DNA of 64,000 bases, from positions 112,085,501 to 112,149,500 of the forward strand of contig CM059585.1 of the NCBI GenBank assembly GCA_030407085.1. The letters run 5' to 3'. Positions within the stretch are counted from its first letter, which is position 1; each line of letters opens with the position of its first letter. A model generated the notes under the pieces. That model had not been told where the DNA came from, did no database searches, and saw only the letters and a program-made list of their open reading frames with translations. This document shows positions 61,881-64,000 of this stretch, in pieces. The position numbers and the translations under genes are program-made. The DNA comes from Trichopria drosophilae. Its lineage: Eukaryota; Arthropoda; Insecta; Hymenoptera; Diapriidae.

Positions 61881-63465
61881 CAATATACAAAATTTTATGG
61901 AAATGTCATCAAAATACATTGTTATATTCGTCAAAATTCGAAATAGCCTAAATTTTTCGGCTTTGAACCGCCATATTGGACGTCGCCATCTGGAATCTCA
62001 AAGTTCTCATCCTCCCATTTTGAAGATAAGGGCCCATGGACGCAAGATTTGTACTACCTGGACAATTTCCGATCGTAAAAAGAGGTTGTAATGATTGAAC
62101 CAATTGAAGGCAGAAACTTTTTTGAATGTTTTCTAATATTTATTTATTTATTATTTCTTTTTTTTTCCAGTATAAAATAACAAGTACATTAAAATTAATG
62201 TTATTAAGGATAGTCGGCAGCTCTTTCGGGGCGACTTTTACAAAATCTCATCAGATTCAAATGAAACTTGTTACTCAGGGGTTTTCGGACTCGATAAACA
62301 CAAATTTTAAGATAAATTGACATAAAAACATCCCTAAAACTACTTTATCACTAAAATTATTCCGATTCTACGTGGGAAAACAGCTTCAATTCCTTTTTCA
62401 GACATTCTACTTGAATCATTTTCTTATTGATGTTTTTAAAATAAAAATAAAATAGTATAATACGCTGCAATAGAGTAAATTGTACCAAGCGCGAGGTCAG
62501 TTTATTTGCTTGCGCTTCATATTACATATTACCGTTACTTCTTGGGTTATCGATTACATGTGGCCTTTGTTGTTTGAATTTGTGGATCTTACCTTTGTTG
62601 ATTGGGTTATATCTCCTCTTTATAGGATGAAATTGGCATTGCATCTTGCCTTTTTTAGACATACTGTATCCGCCATTTTGAAATTCAATATCAGTTGTAA
62701 TCAGCGACCCCAAAAAAACCTGACTCCGATGAATTTTTACAAAACTCGTGCGCCATATTCTATCCTCCATTTTTAATGTTTGAAATCTGTCATAAAATTC
62801 GTAATCGGCGACCCCAACGAATTTTTAAAGTCTTCAGATTCGTTATTAGCGCCAAAATTCTTTAAGGAGCCATTTTATCTGATTTATCTGGCTCTTTTTT
62901 ACATGATCAACATTCATTATTGAGGCGGACATTTTGAAAATATTTCAAGGTGATTACAGTGCTTCTGTTTTCATTAACTACAGGCGATATCGATACAATC
63001 ATCTTAAAAGATTCTTATATAAACTTTCCTGACATTAAAATGATCATGATATTGCGTAATTTGGAATTTCCAATGACGATTTTGTGGAAAATAAAAATGG
63101 TAATGTTTGTAAAACGATTCATCACCAATTAATCCACCAATAAATAAATTTGAGGTTTCTAAACATACGAAACCAAGCCAGATTTTTCTTTAAAGGATGT
63201 TCAGACGTGAATATTTCTTATATGGGAATGCTATTTTTTCCAATTAAAGTATTTAAATTCAAAATATCGAAAGGATTGTGTAATCTAGCAACAACAAATA
63301 TTGTCAATTACCAACATTTATCAAATTTCAGGTATCAATTAATATGTTCTAATTTTAAATCTGCCATCTATATCAGTCCATTCACGCCATATATGATTTC
63401 CGCTATATATGACATAGCAGATTTTAATTCAACTAAGAGTAAAGTTACCACCTCCACATTAAAAT
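61881..63465. other. Intergenic region before the carboxylesterase
   Basis: Contains more scattered motifs of the CCGCCATTTTGAA / GTAATCAGCGACCCCAA kind near 62670-62720 and 62755-62820. Several overlapping short open frames (62126-63521) show no known domain. Confidence 0.4.
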
Positions 63466-63479
63466 ACTATATATATATT
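63466..63479 (+). promoter_or_regulatory. TATA-like element upstream of the carboxylesterase
   Basis: An alternating (TA)n stretch, TATATATATATTC, about 115 bases upstream of the start codon. Transcription would begin near 63500. Position and composition suit a TATA box, but simple TA repeats are common here. Confidence 0.35.
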
Positions 63480-63587
63480 CGCTCCGTTACTCGACTTAAA
63501 GAGACCAAACGGCGACAGTAATATTCCTACGTTTGCCGGGTAGCAATAAGGAAATCTTTTTACAAAATTAAAGACTCTTATGCCACA

Positions 63588-63773
63588 ATGAAATTATTTA
63601 AACTTTCTTTTCTTATAAGTGCGTTAATCGCAACGGCCGCGTGTGATTTAGTGGTGAGAACCAAATTCGGATTAATTCGAGGCAAGTGGCAAAAAACGAC
63701 CAAAAATATTTCAGTTGCAAGTTTTCTCGGTTTACCGTACGCTGAACCACCGACAGGGAACTTACGTTTCGAG
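63588..63773 (+). CDS. Type-B carboxylesterase, first coding exon (partial)
   Basis: The exon starts at ATG 63588 and ends at the donor TTCGAG|GTAAGC (63774), with 62 codons in phase 0. It opens with a signal peptide (MKLFKLSFLISALIATAAC) followed by the N-terminal esterase core: VVRTKFGLIRGKW, then SFLGLPYAEPPTGNLRFE, the conserved (F)xGIPYAxPPxGxLRF motif of alpha/beta-hydrolase type-B carboxylesterases. The family hydrolyses carboxyl esters through a Ser-Glu-His triad; the triad and oxyanion hole lie in later exons outside the window. The signal peptide predicts secretion or ER entry. Detoxification, pheromone or hormone ester hydrolysis, and venom roles are all possible, and the exon alone does not decide. 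Confidence 0.93.
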
Positions 63774-64000
63774 GTAAGCAAATTTACATTTTTATTCATA
63801 CAATTAATAGTATTGTCCATTTTGTAAGTTGTTTAATTTGGTGACTAAGAATCAGTAGGAAAATGTGACCATTTCATAAGCAGACAGATAAATGTCAAGG
63901 TTGATAATGTTTGTACGCTTTTCGGCTTCGTTATCTGCTTCGAGTTTTCCTGTTTTGCAAATGATTTTCGAGCGCATGCATATATTATAGGAAACTTTTG
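63774..64000 (+). other. Intron 1 of the carboxylesterase (runs off the window)
   Basis: Starts with GTAAGC. No acceptor followed by an esterase-like exon is seen before the window ends. Confidence 0.7.

Overview
The window is AT-rich nuclear DNA from an insect. Coding exons are short, introns follow GT-AG, TATA and TCAGT-type initiator signals are visible, and there are many retroelement and MITE remnants. A tandem cluster of divergent ionotropic receptors (IRs), a type-B carboxylesterase start and non-LTR elements of a kind I associate with ants and parasitoid wasps point to Hymenoptera. The order is an inference; insect is fairly safe.

Region 1 (1-20.4 kb, + strand) is an array of four divergent IR genes: the last exon of IR-1 (329-675), complete IR-2 (3976-6080), complete IR-3 (7333-9839, with a duplicated signal-peptide region upstream) and complete IR-4 (17963-20439). 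All share a three-exon plan with a phase-0 and then a phase-1 intron, so they arose by tandem duplication. The gaps hold a hAT-derived fragment, a foldback element, small TIR elements and a 5'-truncated non-LTR retrotransposon (about 12.6-14.65 kb).

Region 2 (22-55.1 kb) holds the most interesting content: four paralogous genes, called here A (+), B (-), C (+) and D (-), of a family I do not recognise. They are only partly visible as single ORFs because each is split into five or more tiny exons. Every coding intron is phase 2. Each of four core exons encodes one repeat that opens with Cys-X-Cys (repeats 1 and 2) or Cys-X-His (repeats 3 and 4), then a beta-strand-like stretch. The eight ligand-type positions are invariant in all four predicted proteins (181-200 aa, no signal peptide), which suggests an intracellular metal-binding protein, perhaps with two four-ligand sites. 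B and C are a divergent head-to-head pair and the closest relatives; A and D form the other subfamily. A/B and C/D are convergent. Intron 1 of B carries a partial tandem duplication, and a Penelope-like element sits in a C intron.

Region 3 (55-63.5 kb) is gene-poor: a 1.65 kb compound inverted repeat, a foldback copy, a Penelope remnant and a 120 bp tandem repeat. The window ends with exon 1 of a secreted type-B carboxylesterase (63588-63773), which continues beyond the window.

All gene models come from reading splice signals, phase and paralogue alignment by eye; no search or transcript data were used.
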